This document shows positions 37,301 to 50,134 of a DNA stretch of 64,000 bases, in pieces; within the stretch, counting starts at the first letter, position 1, and the number at the start of each line of letters is the position of its first letter. Source of the DNA: Xestospongia bergquistia (taxonomy: Eukaryota > Porifera > Demospongiae > Haplosclerida > Petrosiidae); assembly GCA_963965975.1 (NCBI GenBank), contig OZ014421.1, positions 4,329,001-4,393,000 on the forward strand. The letters are read 5' to 3'. The notes beneath the pieces were generated by a model. That model did not search any database, was not told where the DNA came from, and saw only the letters and a program-made list of their open reading frames with translations. The translations under genes and the position numbers were made by a program.

Positions 37301-38574
37301 TAGGATAGTAATTATTTTTGCTTTAAAAATGGCCTCAATTGAGAGATAACAATTTGACGTATGTGAGTATTTGTCATTAATAGAATAAAAAGAAAAAAGG
37401 ATACAAATGTGGAGGCATGTGTGTGGTGTGTGCATAAGAGGGGGGGGCACTGGGATTTCCTCCCCCCCCCCCCTCTCAAAAAACATATATGTTAGTTAAG
37501 GCTTGATGTTGGACTGCAGTTTTAACTATTTATCATAAAATAATGAGTATAATTTAATTCTATGGTTCTTTTCCGTGAAAGCACTTAAAATTTCATAGTA
37601 AACAAAAGAAACTTTTGGTCCTTTGATAGCTCTTCTCATAAACCTGACTAAATTAATGTCATTTATTTTATTTCTGAGCCTTGTTTTTAATAGCTTCATT
37701 TAATTGAATGTTCCAACTGAGAGGACTAAAATGATGTTTATGAACTTCCTAATACTCATCTTTCACTCACTAGGCAGGTGCTACTAAAACTATGTGCTCA
37801 CCCCAGTTCAGTGAAGTGTTACTTGATTGGTCAAGTATTTCATACATTGAGAAAGTATCAGTTAGTTAATAACTTGTTAATTTTAAATACAATGTCATAG
37901 TAGGTTACATCTATAAGTCTACTGGTCTGACCCCCTCCCCAGAAAAAATCTCTATGAACACCTGGTGTGTGTGTTTGTGTGGTATGTGAGTGTGTGTATG
38001 TTTATATGTGTGTTTGTGTGTGTGTGCGTGCGTGCATGTGCATGTGTGTATAGTAACATTAGATGGTCCAAAAACAAATCCTAGAAGTGTCTATTACATA
38101 AGATGTGTCAGGTGTTTAACTTACTGAGTAGTTGACATAACATGTTTCAACTGGTAATCCACAAAACTCCTGTTATTAAGTAAGTTACAAACATGATCAT
38201 GTTATTATCAGATAATTACTTTATCATTTAATGTTGGTAATGTGACTTGAAGATTGAGACGACAAGAATGAAGCTATAATAATAAACAATGAATGTTATT
38301 ACAATGTCAACTTCCTAGTTTCAATGTCATAAGCATGTGTGTGTGGTGATAGTCATTTTAATTGATTAAATACCATGATAATAACTATAATAATTAGGTC
38401 ATACTTCGGCAATAATAGCCTGTTCGTCTGAGAGGTCAACATCCATTTCAATGACTTGATTAATCAAAATAATATCTGTCTCCATTTCAGAAGCCTCTTC
38501 TAAAACGCCTAAACAATTAACTGGTAATTATACAAAAGTAAATAAACACTGATTTAAGATTTACCTGTCGCCAT
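34344..38574 (-). CDS. SWT1: SWT1-like PIN-domain endoribonuclease
   Basis: Many exons run from ATG 38574 (MATG, then VLEEASEMETDI) to TGA 34346-34344. The PIN nuclease core is spread over exons near 37150-36540: YIVLDTNVLLSHLKFL, LIIPWIVIQELDTLK, ATHFINDCL, SNNDDRILHCCL and VVLFSNDTMLCAKAK. These supply the acidic residues of a PIN active site (D in LDTN, E in QELD, D in NDDR, D in SND). The C-terminal third is helical, with LDDCLSQAEGHARDALSVII and KPPWNLEDAVHMLDK, and ends with SFMMDGRYQLACLLHQATQT. In yeast Swt1 degrades unspliced or leaky nuclear mRNPs at the pore; the animal role is inferred from the family. Introns reach ~900 bp near 37190-38120 and contain a (GT)n run and a G/C tract. 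Confidence 0.85.
37438..38050. repeat. Low-complexity G/C tract and (GT)n microsatellite in a SWT1 intron
   Basis: A run of G (around 37440-37449) faces a run of C (around 37462-37473), able to pair as a small hairpin. A TG/GT-rich microsatellite covers about 37964-38050. Confidence 0.8.
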
Positions 38575-38687
38575 AATTTGTTGATAACACGTGATACTGA
38601 AAAAGTAGCATGTGAGTCAGCTAATCTGATTGGTTAGTTAAAATCATTGCAGTGGAGAAGGAGTGGCTACGTTGCACTGGGAGGAAA

Positions 38688-40648
38688 ATGAAGTCACCAG
38701 ACAAAACCTGGAGTCGATCATATTCTCTTTACGTCCTAGTCATCCTTATGATGGTATATATGACCAGTCAGACTGATAGATTTGTGCTAGGGATAGCTAG
38801 TTACCAGGTGTCACATGATTTACGGATTGGTCATATGACTTGTCATCGTAATCAAAGTTATGATAGTGATTGTGGAAGTACTAACTGTACTGATTATTTG
38901 AATAAAACCTTGTGAGTGACTTAAACTATTGAGCCATCATCTCTTCTTTTTCATTTGATTCATTAACCACACCTACTTACTTTCATAATAGATGTATTCA
39001 AGATGAACAATGTACTTGGGATTATTCAGCAACCAGTATATATTACCAGATCTTAGCTGGTCCTGCATTTATCATCACATTTGCTCTCTTTTCTATTCCA
39101 ATGGGTCTACTCGCAACTGTCCGTAACATGAGGCGAGCTCCATTCTTAGCTTTTTGTCTCCTTATATGGAGTGCTATTACATGTGCTTCTGGATTTGCTC
39201 AAAGTTATTGGCAGTTATTATTAGCACGAGTTGGACTAGGAATATTGTGAGTTATTATTAAGTTCTACTCCTTAATAATTAGTAATTATCATTTATAGTG
39301 TAGCAGCATGTGTTCCATTTGCTGGTAGTATTATAACTGACTACTTTAGTGAGGTAAAAAATATCTTGTTATGATATGACTTCTCTATTATTATTACAGG
39401 AATCTAGAGGAACTGCACTAGGATTCTATAGTTGGGCAGTTTATATTGGGTATAGCATAGCATTTGCTTGTAACTTTATTGTCAAATCACTTAATTGGAG
39501 ATGGGTATTTTGGATTGTAAGTATTCCGGGAGCAATAGTAGGTGGAATTGTATTGATAACCATAAGAGATCCTGTCAGATTAGGTGGGGTGGATCCGGAA
39601 GATAAACCACGGAAGGTAATTAGATCACAAGCATTCTAAAATGATAATATTATGTCTTTAGGTGCAAGTATCTTCATGTTTCTTCCTTAAACGAGTGTTA
39701 TATAACTACTTGCAGTTACCATTGTTATTACTATGTATAGGTGCTGGACTTCGTCAAGGTGGTGGATTAGTATGGGCTTACAATGCTAAGGCTTATTTCA
39801 GGTAACATGTGCTATTATCAGTTTGTATTACTTTAAATTATATGATTTCTTAACATGGGAATGTTTTTATTGTATTGTGTTGCTATAGCCATTGATATAC
39901 CATACTAATATATATCATACTCTAGACAAGTACACTGTGATGATACAAGTGTAGGAACATATCTTAGTTGGATACCAGTAATTGGTGGAAGCGTTGGTGT
40001 GTTTGTAGGAGGATGGATGTCAGATGCACTAGTTCGTAGATGGGGACATAAAGCTCGCATGTTAGTGCTCATCATCTGTTCAGTAAGTTAAGATCTAATA
40101 CAAAGTCTATTATTTGTCTCTAGTTCTTGTCAGCTCCTTTCTTATTTGGGACACTCTATTCTCGACCACCATGGGCATTTCTTTGTCTTCTCTTTGCTTA
40201 TATTACAGGAGAGATGTGGTTTGGTGTATGCATTGCTGTTGCTATAGAAATGGTTCCTACAGATATTTCATCAGCTAGTTTAGCTCTTTATTTATTTATT
40301 GTCAACAATATTGCAGGCAATTTAAATATCATCTTGCCTCCTTTACAAAAAGCAATTGGATTACAACATGCACTGGTTGTACTATTTCCTGGAACATATC
40401 TATTGTCAGGTCTACTGTTTATTATAGCAGCATTAGTATGGCAGTGTAGTTCTTGGTGCAAAGTCACAAAGCCTCCCACACAAAAGCCTCTGATTCAAAG
40501 AGATGATGAAGATTTGACAAATATGCTTACAGAAAGTCAAGAAATACAACGTAGATTGGCTAAACGTCAGTGTTATGGAGCTGTGGATGCTTCTGTTTCT
40601 TCAGTTGAATCCATTAAACGATCTTTAGTACTGACTGCATCTATTTAA
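38688..40648 (+). CDS. Spinster-like major facilitator superfamily transporter
   Basis: Seven exons (38688-38911, 38992-39246, 39299-39353, 39400-39615, 39662-39801, 39926-40082, 40124-40648) give 523 residues. ATG 38688 (MKSPDKTW) is the first ATG of the frame; an upstream GTG was not used. Twelve hydrophobic segments are present. MFS marks include TDRFVLGIA after TM1, MGLLATVRNMRRAPFLA in the 2-3 loop, LLLARVGLG.. with ACVPFAGSII in TM4, and RGTALGFYSWAVYIGY in TM5. The order and spacing match the spinster/SPNS branch, whose members move lysolipids or sphingosine phosphate across lysosomal or plasma membranes. An extracellular Cys-rich insert after TM1 (DCGSTNCTDYLN, then CIQDEQCTWD) carries N-glycosylation motifs. 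The substrate cannot be read from the sequence. It is divergent from SWT1 with 113 bp between starts. Confidence 0.88.
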
Positions 40649-40768
40649 TAATGAGGCTCAATTATATTCAATCATAACATGGATCATCTTCCATGATACA
40701 TGATTTGATGTGTAGTTTGTATTATAATGACTTTGTCACATAGTAATGTACAAAGTGTACTAACATTT

Positions 40769-42103
40769 TTAACATTGTAATACATCACAAAGTGATTGAC
40801 ATATAATTGGTTTAATATATCCAATAATACCACCTTCATTTCTCCAATATTCTCCTCCTGGTTTTACTGGTTCGTCAGGTTGATGGTAGATTAATTCTCT
40901 CCTCTTCTCATCTTTTGTCTCAAAAGGGATAACATTACCTCCAAGAGCTTTTAATATTGCTTGAGGACCACATGTATCCCATTTAAAGGAGGATGATTGG
41001 CTTTGTATGTAAGCATCTGCAAGTTTATCAACGACACAGAGAAGTTTATAACCACATCCATTTATTTGGCAAACTCTCCATCCAGAGGATGTAAGTTTAT
41101 TGATGATGCTCTTCTGTTCTTTCTGGCCAATTACACAAACTTGAATTGAATTTGAATCTATAGTTAATAAACAGTCAGAGTAAATGGATGGAACTGCTAA
41201 ACGTTAACATGTGTTAATGTAGATACAATATTCTCTATATCAGCATGCACTATACCTCTAGCATATGGTAGTGAAGGTATATCAAATAGTCTGCAGTCAC
41301 CTAAAGCAAGTCCCCAAATACATCTACCATACCATAACTTATCATCACCCAGATGGCAAAATGGTTGGTTGATTACTCCGAGTAGTGGTTCTCCAGACAC
41401 CCTATCAAAAACTCCTACCAACACAGTAACACAATGGAGTCCATAAGGATGCATCCCATTATCATGAACACTTACTCGTCCTTGTACATATTCATTAGTA
41501 CCATCTATAGCAAATAAACAATATACTCTTAATATGTATGTTATTCACAAGAACAAACCTATAGGATCTATCCAGATACCTAGACGTGACTCATCAACAA
41601 GTACATTCTTCATCTTCTCTCTCATTTCTTGTGATAGTTCATATTTAATATCTCTATGTACAACATTTGCTAAGAGTTCAGGTGATTTATCTTGACCAGA
41701 AAGAACATGAGCTATTAAACTTGCTGTGTCTTGTTGAGTTGGGCCAATTTTTAAAGTAATAGTATTACCATCTACAGTAGTAAATTTATTACTCTCTTCT
41801 CCATAGATATAATCATGAATCCTAGGAAACTAACACAATAATAGTTATTAAGTATTACAATAAGACAATTTGAAGCATCAAACTCACTTGGCAACCAATG
41901 TCATATCTGACCATTTCCTGTATGAGAACATCAGCTAAAGTCTTGAAATCAACCTGAAATTTCTTGTTTTTTGTTTCATCTCCTTTTTCTTCAATCAGAA
42001 GATCGAACAATTCTTTGTCAGAACGCACCAGTCTAACTAAAGTGGCCGCCTTCTCTGTAACAGAAAGGAGTGCAGTAAGAAGCCTCTCAGCAGGCACTTC
42101 CAT
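40769..42103 (-). CDS. INPP1: Inositol polyphosphate 1-phosphatase
   Basis: Four exons (42103-41888, 41829-41559, 41504-41256, 41196-40769) give 387 residues; human INPP1 has 399. The order is LLIEEK.., KKFQVDFKTLADVLIQE, YGEESNKF, GIWIDPIDGTNEY, VINQPF, WGLALGD, GYKLLCVVD, SSFKWDTCGPQAIL and a C-terminal EGGIIGY. GEES, DPIDGT and WDTC are the metal-binding and catalytic motifs of the lithium-sensitive Mg2+-dependent phosphatase fold. The enzyme removes the 1-phosphate from inositol 1,4-bisphosphate and related molecules. The exon 3/4 join was set at donor 41255-41254, because reading on meets a stop. Its 3' end converges on the MFS gene (120 bp). Confidence 0.94.
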
Positions 42104-42129
42104 AGTATTCTGTGGGTGTGGCTAACTCA
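42104..42129. promoter_or_regulatory. Compact divergent promoter, INPP1 / TTF1-like
   Basis: Only 26 bp separate the INPP1 ATG (42103) from the first ATG of the TTF1-like gene (42130), or 44 bp if its second in-frame ATG at 42148 is used. Promoter elements and both leaders must be extremely short or overlap the opposite coding region. Confidence 0.6.
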
Positions 42130-44249
42130 ATGTGCTACCTTGTGAACATGGGGAAAAACAAGAGGAGAAGTGATCTTGATCCATCTTATAGTGACTTGCC
42201 AAGTAAAAAAATTAAACTAGAATACGATCAAGAAGGTACATGTACTACTAGAGAGTGTGAGGACATTGATATTAGATCCAAACGAAAGAAAAAACATAAA
42301 CACAGAAGACAAGAAACTAAAGATAATGTACAAACTGTAGAAACATCAGTTGATGTTCAAAGTAGGAGTGAGAAATCATCCAAAAAGAAGAAACACAAAC
42401 TTCATCGTCATGTGATGTCAGATCATCACAAGACTCATAAAAAGAAATATAAAATTCGGAAACTACATCATAGTCATGTGACATCAGATGATCATGAACT
42501 ATGTGATGAAAAATCAGGAGAACATAGCAGAGATGATGCCATTGTTTCTAACAGTGAAAAAGTACCTAAAAAGAGGAAATCATGTGACAGTCATGTGACT
42601 AGAATGGAAGCTACTAGTTTGAGTTCATATAACAAGCATCCAAGTCCAAAATCACGTGATGGTCATGTGACTAGTATGGAGGTTGCTGATTCTAGCATTA
42701 ACGATAGTCAAGAGGTTGGTGAAGATCCTAGTCCAAAATCATGTGACAGTAAACATTTAACTAAGGATAGTTTAAAATCTTCATATCATTGGAAAAATCG
42801 TCAGTTACTATTACAAGAATTAAAGGACTACACAGAGGATGAAGAAGAGAATCCTGATGAGGAGGAGGTTTCTAATGAAGATGCCTATATGGATTTACAT
42901 CGATATTTTGTAACAAAGGCCCAAGATATAGCAAAACTTGAAGATCAGCGTAAGGAATTTATTGTATTATAAAATTGTGTCATGTAACTTTTGCAGATGA
43001 CAAATGGAGAAGAGGAAGATGGTCAAAACAAGAGATTGATATTCTAAAGAGAAATGTTAAAGCATTTATGAAAGTTAGTCATTAATATTATAGAAATTTA
43101 ATAATTTATATAATTACAAGGAACATTCAATTGATGATTTAGCCAACTGGATGTTTTCAAATAATTCTAAACATACTGGTTTTTATCAAAGTATTGGTAA
43201 GATGACTATAATTGATATAAACTTGAGAAAATTGGTTCTTTTAGCTCAAAACATTCATCGACCACTGTTTCCAATTTATCGAAAATTAGTTAGAATTTTT
43301 GATATTAACAACTATGTTGGCAAGTAAGTTATGTAATGTCACATGATTTACATGTGATTATCATTCTAGGTGGGATGATGAGAAAGATAAAGAGTTACTA
43401 AGGTAATACATTACCTTTAATGAATCTATAATATTTATTGAAAACAGATTACATGGTTGTCATGGTAATATGTGGACTAAGATAGGAAAGTCTTTGGGAA
43501 TTAGTGGACAATCCTGTCGAGATAGGTACAATCTCATTAAAAGTAGACAAAGAACAAGAGGTTGGTATAATTCTTTAGTATGTTTATAGCAGGCAATGTT
43601 GTAGTGGGGGAGTGGTCAAAAGAGGAAGATGACAAACTTTGTGATGCTATTAAGGAATATTGTGGGGACTGGCAAGGAACAATTGGTATGTTACCTTCAA
43701 CAGTGACATGGGACATGATATCAGAGAAAGTGGGATCAAGATCTGCCATCCAATGTCGACATAAATGGTCAGAAAAAATATTAATTTAATAACAGCTATT
43801 TAATAGGTTATAGGGTGCTCATGTTGTCATGGAAACAACAAGGAGGGGAGGAGCATTGGTCTTCAACTGATGATTTGAGGTTAATTGAAGAGTTATCAAA
43901 GGATGAGGAGACAGAAGATGAAGAAGAAGTAGATTGGGAGGATTTAGCAGTTAGATGGCATAAGTCAGTAATATACTCTCTAATGTTAATAAGTGATTGC
44001 TATCTAGTGTACGATCTAAATATTATTTACGAAGGAAGTGGTGGGTACTGAAACGTTCTGTCCCATTATCAAAATTAAAGACATATCAAGGTAGATATTA
44101 AATTAATTGGCTTGATAACATATAATGTAATGGACTGTTATGGTCTAGATGTCATAGTTACATACTAATGTTCTTTTCTATTGTTAGAATGCATTACATA
44201 TCTTCTTAAACATCGAGTACCAGCACTTAAAAAAAAACTGTCACAATAA
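42130..44249 (+). CDS. TTF1: TTF1-like Myb-domain protein (RNA polymerase I termination factor family)
   Basis: Ten exons (42130-42949, 42997-43073, 43121-43196, 43245-43323, 43370-43402, 43448-43560, 43593-43767, 43814-43963, 44008-44090, 44188-44249) give 555 residues, or 549 from ATG 42148 (MGKNKRRSD), which may be the true start. The first ~235 residues are Lys/Ser/His-rich and disordered, with repeated SHVTS-like words. The C-terminal half has a helical region with HRPLFPIYRKLVRIFD and YVGKW, then Myb/SANT repeats: HGCHGNMWTKIGKSLG with CRDRYNLIK, and VGEWSKEEDDKLCDAIKEY with AIQCRHKW. This layout fits TTF-I/Reb1 proteins, which bind rDNA terminators and arrest polymerase I. Other Myb factors such as DMTF1 are less likely. 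Introns are 32-97 nt. Confidence 0.8.
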
Positions 44250-44346
44250 AATTATTAAGAGATCATAAAGTAACTTATTAACACCAAATCAATCAACATT
44301 TAAAACAGATGAATAAAAGTTAAAAGACAATCATTAACTGTTTGTG

Positions 44347-45475
44347 TCAGTGAGGTCGAGCTAAACATGATGATTCAGATTGATGTCTTCCTCTTCTTCT
44401 AACTGATTTGCCATCATTGTGTTTAACTTTACCAGATATTATATCTTTTATGTGTTGTACTATTAGATTAATAGCAACTACACAAGACAAAATATAATTT
44501 GCAATAGTGTGTTAGAGGTTATTACCATCATTTTCAGCACCTCTTGGTATTATGACATCAGCATATTTCTTTGTCTATAAATAGAACTCAACATTAACAT
44601 TAGTTCTAATAATAGTAACACTTGTACCGGTAATGTAAACTCTTCAAAGGCGGGTTTAACAAAAGTTGTGTATTGATCAATAACAGATTCTAAACTTCGT
44701 CCTCTTTCCTTAATATCTCTTAACACTACAATGACAATAATGTATGTAGTTGTCATGGCAACTAGGTGTACTAGCCTCTTCTAGCTAGTCTTGTGTCACT
44801 GTCTGTGTCCACAAAAATTTTCATTTGCATCAAATCTCTCATATCTGGATCATAAAGAACCAAGATACCTTCAAATAAAACCACATCAGCTGGATAGACT
44901 ACTTTCCGCTCTGTCTTTGACCTAGTCATTAGGAAGAAAGACAAAACCCAATACATAAATGAATGATATAATAATTGTTATTAAGTGACCTGGTATGTGT
45001 TTTGAAATCATAAACAGGTAACTCCACTTTCTTTCCTTCAAGAATGCTTTCCAATGTTTTCTTCATTAAATTATTATCAAAGGCATCTATAAACAATTGT
45101 ATGTCACATTTACTTCATATACACTACATCAACCTGGATGATCAAAATTATAATTATTTGTTGCTGCAAGTTCACGTTGATACTCAGACAAGTCCCGATA
45201 GAAACTATCTTGATTGATTATGATAACATGTCTCTCTTTAGAGGCTAAATCATTCTGACCAAGTGCTTCCATGATTTTACGACAAACTGAAGTCTATATA
45301 CAAAATGAAGACAATGTGATATTAAAGTATTCACTTTTCCAGATGCAGTACCACCAGCTACTCCAATCACAAAAGGCCTCTTTTTGCCTCCGTCTTGAGT
45401 AAAAGAGAACCCTTTAGTAGGGCTAGTTGGAGGGCTTAAAGAGACTTGTCGAGGCTGACCAATTTCAGCATCCAT
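44347..45475 (-). CDS. UCK: Uridine-cytidine kinase
   Basis: A multi-exon gene starts at ATG 45475 ([12 protein letters not shown]; an upstream GTG in frame was not used) and ends at TGA 44349-44347. The P-loop is [14 protein letters not shown]. It is followed by [82 protein letters not shown] and [10 protein letters not shown]. These cover the nucleoside site, lid and catalytic regions of UCK1/UCK2. The enzyme phosphorylates uridine and cytidine to UMP and CMP, the first step of pyrimidine salvage. It converges on the TTF1-like gene with 97 bp between stops. Confidence 0.95.
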
Positions 45476-45745
45476 GATGTGTGAATGAGTAGCTCCACCC
45501 ACTAACACACTGAACCTTGTGCGTGTGTCAATTATTTTTATAGTTCTGGCTAACTGGCTTATAAAATCTAGTGTAACGTTTTAATAATGAGTGGCTAAAT
45601 GATGTTACTGTTTTAATAAATTGTGCGCTCCTCTTTATACTGCAACATTCGTTAGATCGACAACATATTAGCTCAATATGGCACATAAAAATTTAATCAA
45701 TTATCATAATTAAATCCTGACTCAACCTCCCATGCTTCAAATCAA

Positions 45746-46123
45746 ATGGCTATTCATTCACAGTATGATGAAGTGAAGTCTTATGTCACAAAAGATGGAT
45801 CCATTATTCGAGAACTAATACATCCCAATATCCATGGCAACCAAAATATGAGTGTAGCTGAGGCCACTATACCAATTGGTTCATCAACATATCATCATTA
45901 TCATGAACAATCTGAAGAGATTTATCATATTACTCAAGGTGAAGGTATTGTGTTTGTTGGGGAGGAGAGAGTGAAGGTGACAGTAGGTCACTCGGTATGT
46001 TTACCTCCTGGAGTATGTCACAGTGTTGAGAATACTGGTAAAGAAGAATTTAAGTTCCTATGTATGTCTTCACCACGATATCTTCATGAAGACACTTTTA
46101 TTGTTGATAAAAAGAAGAATTAG
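45746..46123 (+). CDS. Single-domain cupin protein, bacterial-like
   Basis: An intronless frame of 125 residues. Cupin motif 1 is present as HHYHEQSEEIYHITQGEG and motif 2 as GHSVCLPPGVCHSVENTG, giving the usual His/His/Glu/His metal site. The layout LIHP..., AEATIPIGSSTYHHYH, FLCMSSPRYLHEDT is typical of small bacterial cupin_2 proteins. Such proteins can be dioxygenases, isomerases or binders, so the substrate cannot be named. The lack of introns among intron-rich neighbours and the bacterial look suggest horizontal transfer, which is not proven. It is divergent from UCK with 270 bp between starts. Confidence 0.85.
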   Translation: MAIHSQYDEVKSYVTKDGSIIRELIHPNIHGNQNMSVAEATIPIGSSTYHHYHEQSEEIYHITQGEGIVFVGEERVKVTVGHSVCLPPGVCHSVENTGKEEFKFLCMSSPRYLHEDTFIVDKKKN

Positions 46124-46555
46124 TAGACAATATTTTTCTATGCTTGTAATTTGTATATATTATTACTTATTTCAGTTATAATTATAAAATTGCTGGTGTT
46201 TTCTATAACAGATTGATATAAACTATAATAGAATGTACCAAGATCTAGTCTAGAAAAACAAAGATTGTGATAATGTATCATGTCATAATCTATGAGGTAA
46301 TCTTAAGAGGATGTTCATGTGTATCCCAATTATAGTATTTAATATGGCATTGCAAAGTGGCAACAACAACCAGACTACAAGACCTTTCTGTTTTTGGAGC
46401 AGTAAAATGAAGTACACAAGTCACAATTTCTATTTTACTGTGTGTCTGTTTACTATCTCAGTCAGTTTATGTAAACTATATATACTAACTTTTCTGTCGA
46501 TGTTATCTAATGTAATGATGGAGTTTATAAGTGATATATAATTGTTTATAAATTG
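46124..46555. other. Convergent intergenic spacer, cupin / FIRRM
   Basis: 432 bp lie between the two stop codons. It holds both 3' UTRs; a 76-codon frame inside has no support as a gene. No repeat was noticed. Confidence 0.5.
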
Positions 46556-49500
46556 TTATTTCCTATCAATTATTTGACCAATGTCTTCCCAAATGTTTTC
46601 CAAATCAGTAATTACTGATCGTGTTAATGGAGAACATGATTTCAACTTTTTCCATGATTCTTGGAAATTTACCAAAAGTGTCTGAGAGAAAGAGGGGAAG
46701 GAGATTCGTTATATTTTATTGATATACACAATTAGTTACATACTTCTAGTGTGACTGATTCTTTGTTGTTTTCCTCAGTAACATCTCCTTCTTCCTCAAG
46801 TTCCTTTATAATTACTAGTGGTTTTATCATTAATGACTCCTGGTGTATTCTTATCAACTTTATAATATGTGTTGTTTCTAATAACTCAGGTTGTTTACAC
46901 AAAGGTACCTATTCATGTTACATAATGATGTTACTAACTACAGAACTTAACTTACTCTCTGTATAAAACTCACAACACTCTCAGACAATGAGGCTGGAAC
47001 ACATCTCTCTAAGGTTTCTGAGAAGGGAGTGACCTCAGCAAATTGTCTGAATGCATCTAATGACATATGTTTTGTCAGCCAAGAATGATGACTGCTAAGG
47101 AGAGTTAAAAAACATGTACATAAATGTTCCTTAAATATTGGGTTTTGTAGAGTACCACAACAAGAGAGAACAGATGTCACACCTATCATAATACAAGTAG
47201 GTGTGTTCTCATTTATTAGATAATAAATCCCAGCTAGTATCTACAGAAATAGTTTATAATATGTAGAGATAATCATAGCCACATACCAGTAAGATCTGAT
47301 CATCATTCATATGATCTATAATGGCTGCTATAACTTCTAATAGTTGATATGTAACATTCACATAATACTAATACATGTAACATATATACAAACACTTTTC
47401 CTTAACTGCTTACTGAATGATGATGACTTGAAGATTCTTTATAGAATTGAATACAAGTCACAAATAATTTCATAAGGGAGTTAAGAAAATAATGCGGTAG
47501 GATAGGGAGGTGTGGTTTACATTGAGGCTGGTTTAAAAGTTCACGTAGAGACTGAAGGCTATATGTCTACACAATGATGATGTTAGTATCAAATGTAACT
47601 TGTACTCTTATAACTAACAATATTTATGACACTGTTGTGTTGAGAGGTGGTACTCTCTTGTAGTAGTTGGATACAACATTTAAATAATAACTCACATATC
47701 TATTATATATAAAGTGTATTGATCAGTTTATTATGAACTATACTTCAGGTAAAAGAGAGATGTCAAAAGAGGCCACAGAGAGGGTGGACCAAAGTTTAAG
47801 AATACCAGGAGATGGAGTATATTTTTGTACAAATTCTCTCTACAAATTATGTGAAAAAGGGTGCTTATTGTAAAGTACTACTAAGCATTGTCTTGATCCC
47901 AATTACTTAACATTGGAGAAAGGGAAGACACTGCCCTTTTCCCAATGTTAAGAAATAGCTGGTACAATATTATGTTGACCTACTTGTTGTTGAGTGGTAA
48001 GAAATGCTACTAGACGACGAAGGAGTAGCTGGATATTGAGGTGACCAAGAGAAGATGTAAATTGTAAATTTAGAACCTTTAACAAGTGAAAAATATAAAT
48101 TACACCACATAACGTTATTATTTTTTAAAAAATGGTAATGATAATCTTTATGGTCGGTCACATACCAGATCAGTAAGTAGGTGTACATGACTTAGACACA
48201 GGTCACTTGAGCCCCATCTAGAAATACAAATTGTGTCTATTAAATTAATAATAGCTATAATACCTTGATATAAAACACCATATATCTATAGTTAACAGAG
48301 AACAGTAAAAATCATCACAGCACAAATATTGTAATAACACATTCTCCTAATAATAAAAATATAATATAATATATATCTATTTATTGTTATACATAATATG
48401 TTTTCTGCATAGCATACCAAAATATGAAAATGTTCAGCAGATATATTGCCCACTAATGCACACACATGGACACAGAAATACTCATATAATGTCACTTCAA
48501 TCTGAGGTTGTCCATTACACATTATTCCCGGCAATTTGACCGGGAGACTGAACTCACAATAACCTACGTATATTATATAACAAAATATATCGATGTAGAG
48601 AACTCACAAGACTTGGCACAACTGAATATAGCATTTAAAATTCTACAAGAAACTGGACCATCCTAGAGTGATAGTTTATAACATTATGATTAGAGTATTA
48701 GTTACTTTGTGTGCTGATAATGGTTCAAGTAGATATATTTTTGTCCTATCTGATATTGGATATTCATTAAATATTCATTCAACAAACTTATACCTTCAAG
48801 TTTAGTAAAAAACTTGAATAATATACATAGCAACCAACACCAAGAATATGGATATTGTGATGTTTTATCTGTGGACCATAAAATTATTATATATAACATT
48901 ATAGATTCTAATTTATAGACCTGATGATGTAAGATGATTAAGAAATACTTCACAATTCATTAAACATGACAGCAATGGTTCAGACTAAAGAAAATGATGC
49001 AAATTAAAGGAGAGTAAGAGAAATAACTTACAACAACTAAAATATTAGTTTCTAACTGCATTAAAGACTGTCGAGGTATTATTCTAATTGCCATAGAACT
49101 AGGAGGAAAGAAACTGCAAAAAATACTTCATTTTTCTCAATTATACTAACTTCATTAATTCAAGGAGAAAATCAAGTACACATTCTGCAAGTTCATAATG
49201 ATAGTTTTCATAATCCTAAAGTGTTCTTACACTATCATTAATGAGATTATAATGAAGAAATACCTGTACTAGTTTAACTAACAATGTAGCAAAGAAACGA
49301 CATGTTTTGAGTAATTTAGTAAAAGAACTGTTACTATCCTGTATCTGATAATGACAATTGATAATATAGTATTATACATTATGTTTGTAAAGGGAATGGA
49401 ATAATTGTTCTACCTTTTCTTCCAAAGGTGCACAAAGAAGGCATTCTCTACTCTTAGTCTTCATAGCATCGCACATACCCTTCACAATATCCTGTATACT

Positions 49501-50100
49501 CCAAGCTGTATCATCTAATTGATGGGTGTGGTCTTTTAAGCGACACACAAGCTTTCCAAGTGCTTTCCAAGCAAGAAGAATGAGTGAAGGGTCAAAATGA
49601 ATTGTATCTTGTGCTACTTTAAGTAAAGGTGTTAGAACTATAAAAGGATTATTAATATAAATATTGTCATTACACACATACCTTTTATCATTAGATCTAG
49701 TTCATTTCCATTTAATAGTTGGGTAGGTTTGATAATGTCTGCAAGCTCTGTTGCTACCTAGAGTGCGAATCACAGGACAATACTCATTGTCATGTGATAG
49801 TCATGTGACCTTTAGTAAAGTGAATGCAGTTTTGAAAGTTAGACTTAATTGATTGGCTAAACTTTCAAAAGCATATCCATAATTAGTTTCTATTTCCTAT
49901 TGAAGTAATCAAATAATAATACTAATAAAATACATACATACTAACTTTGCATAAGTTGAGTACAAATGACAATACTTGAAAACAGCAACAGAGAATAAGA
50001 CAGAGTGAAGATAAGTAACCTTTGCAAGTTGATGTTTGTGGAAAGCTCTTATACTTTTCTAAAATTTTTATTAAACAAGTTAAATTCTCCTGAAGTGACT

Positions 50101-50134
<34 letters not shown>

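Noticed and set aside
38652..38687. Start of the MFS carrier at 38652 (and likewise 42112 for TTF1, 45508 for UCK).
   Set aside because: Those positions are GTG; the first ATG in each frame (38688, 42130, 45475) is the eukaryotic start.
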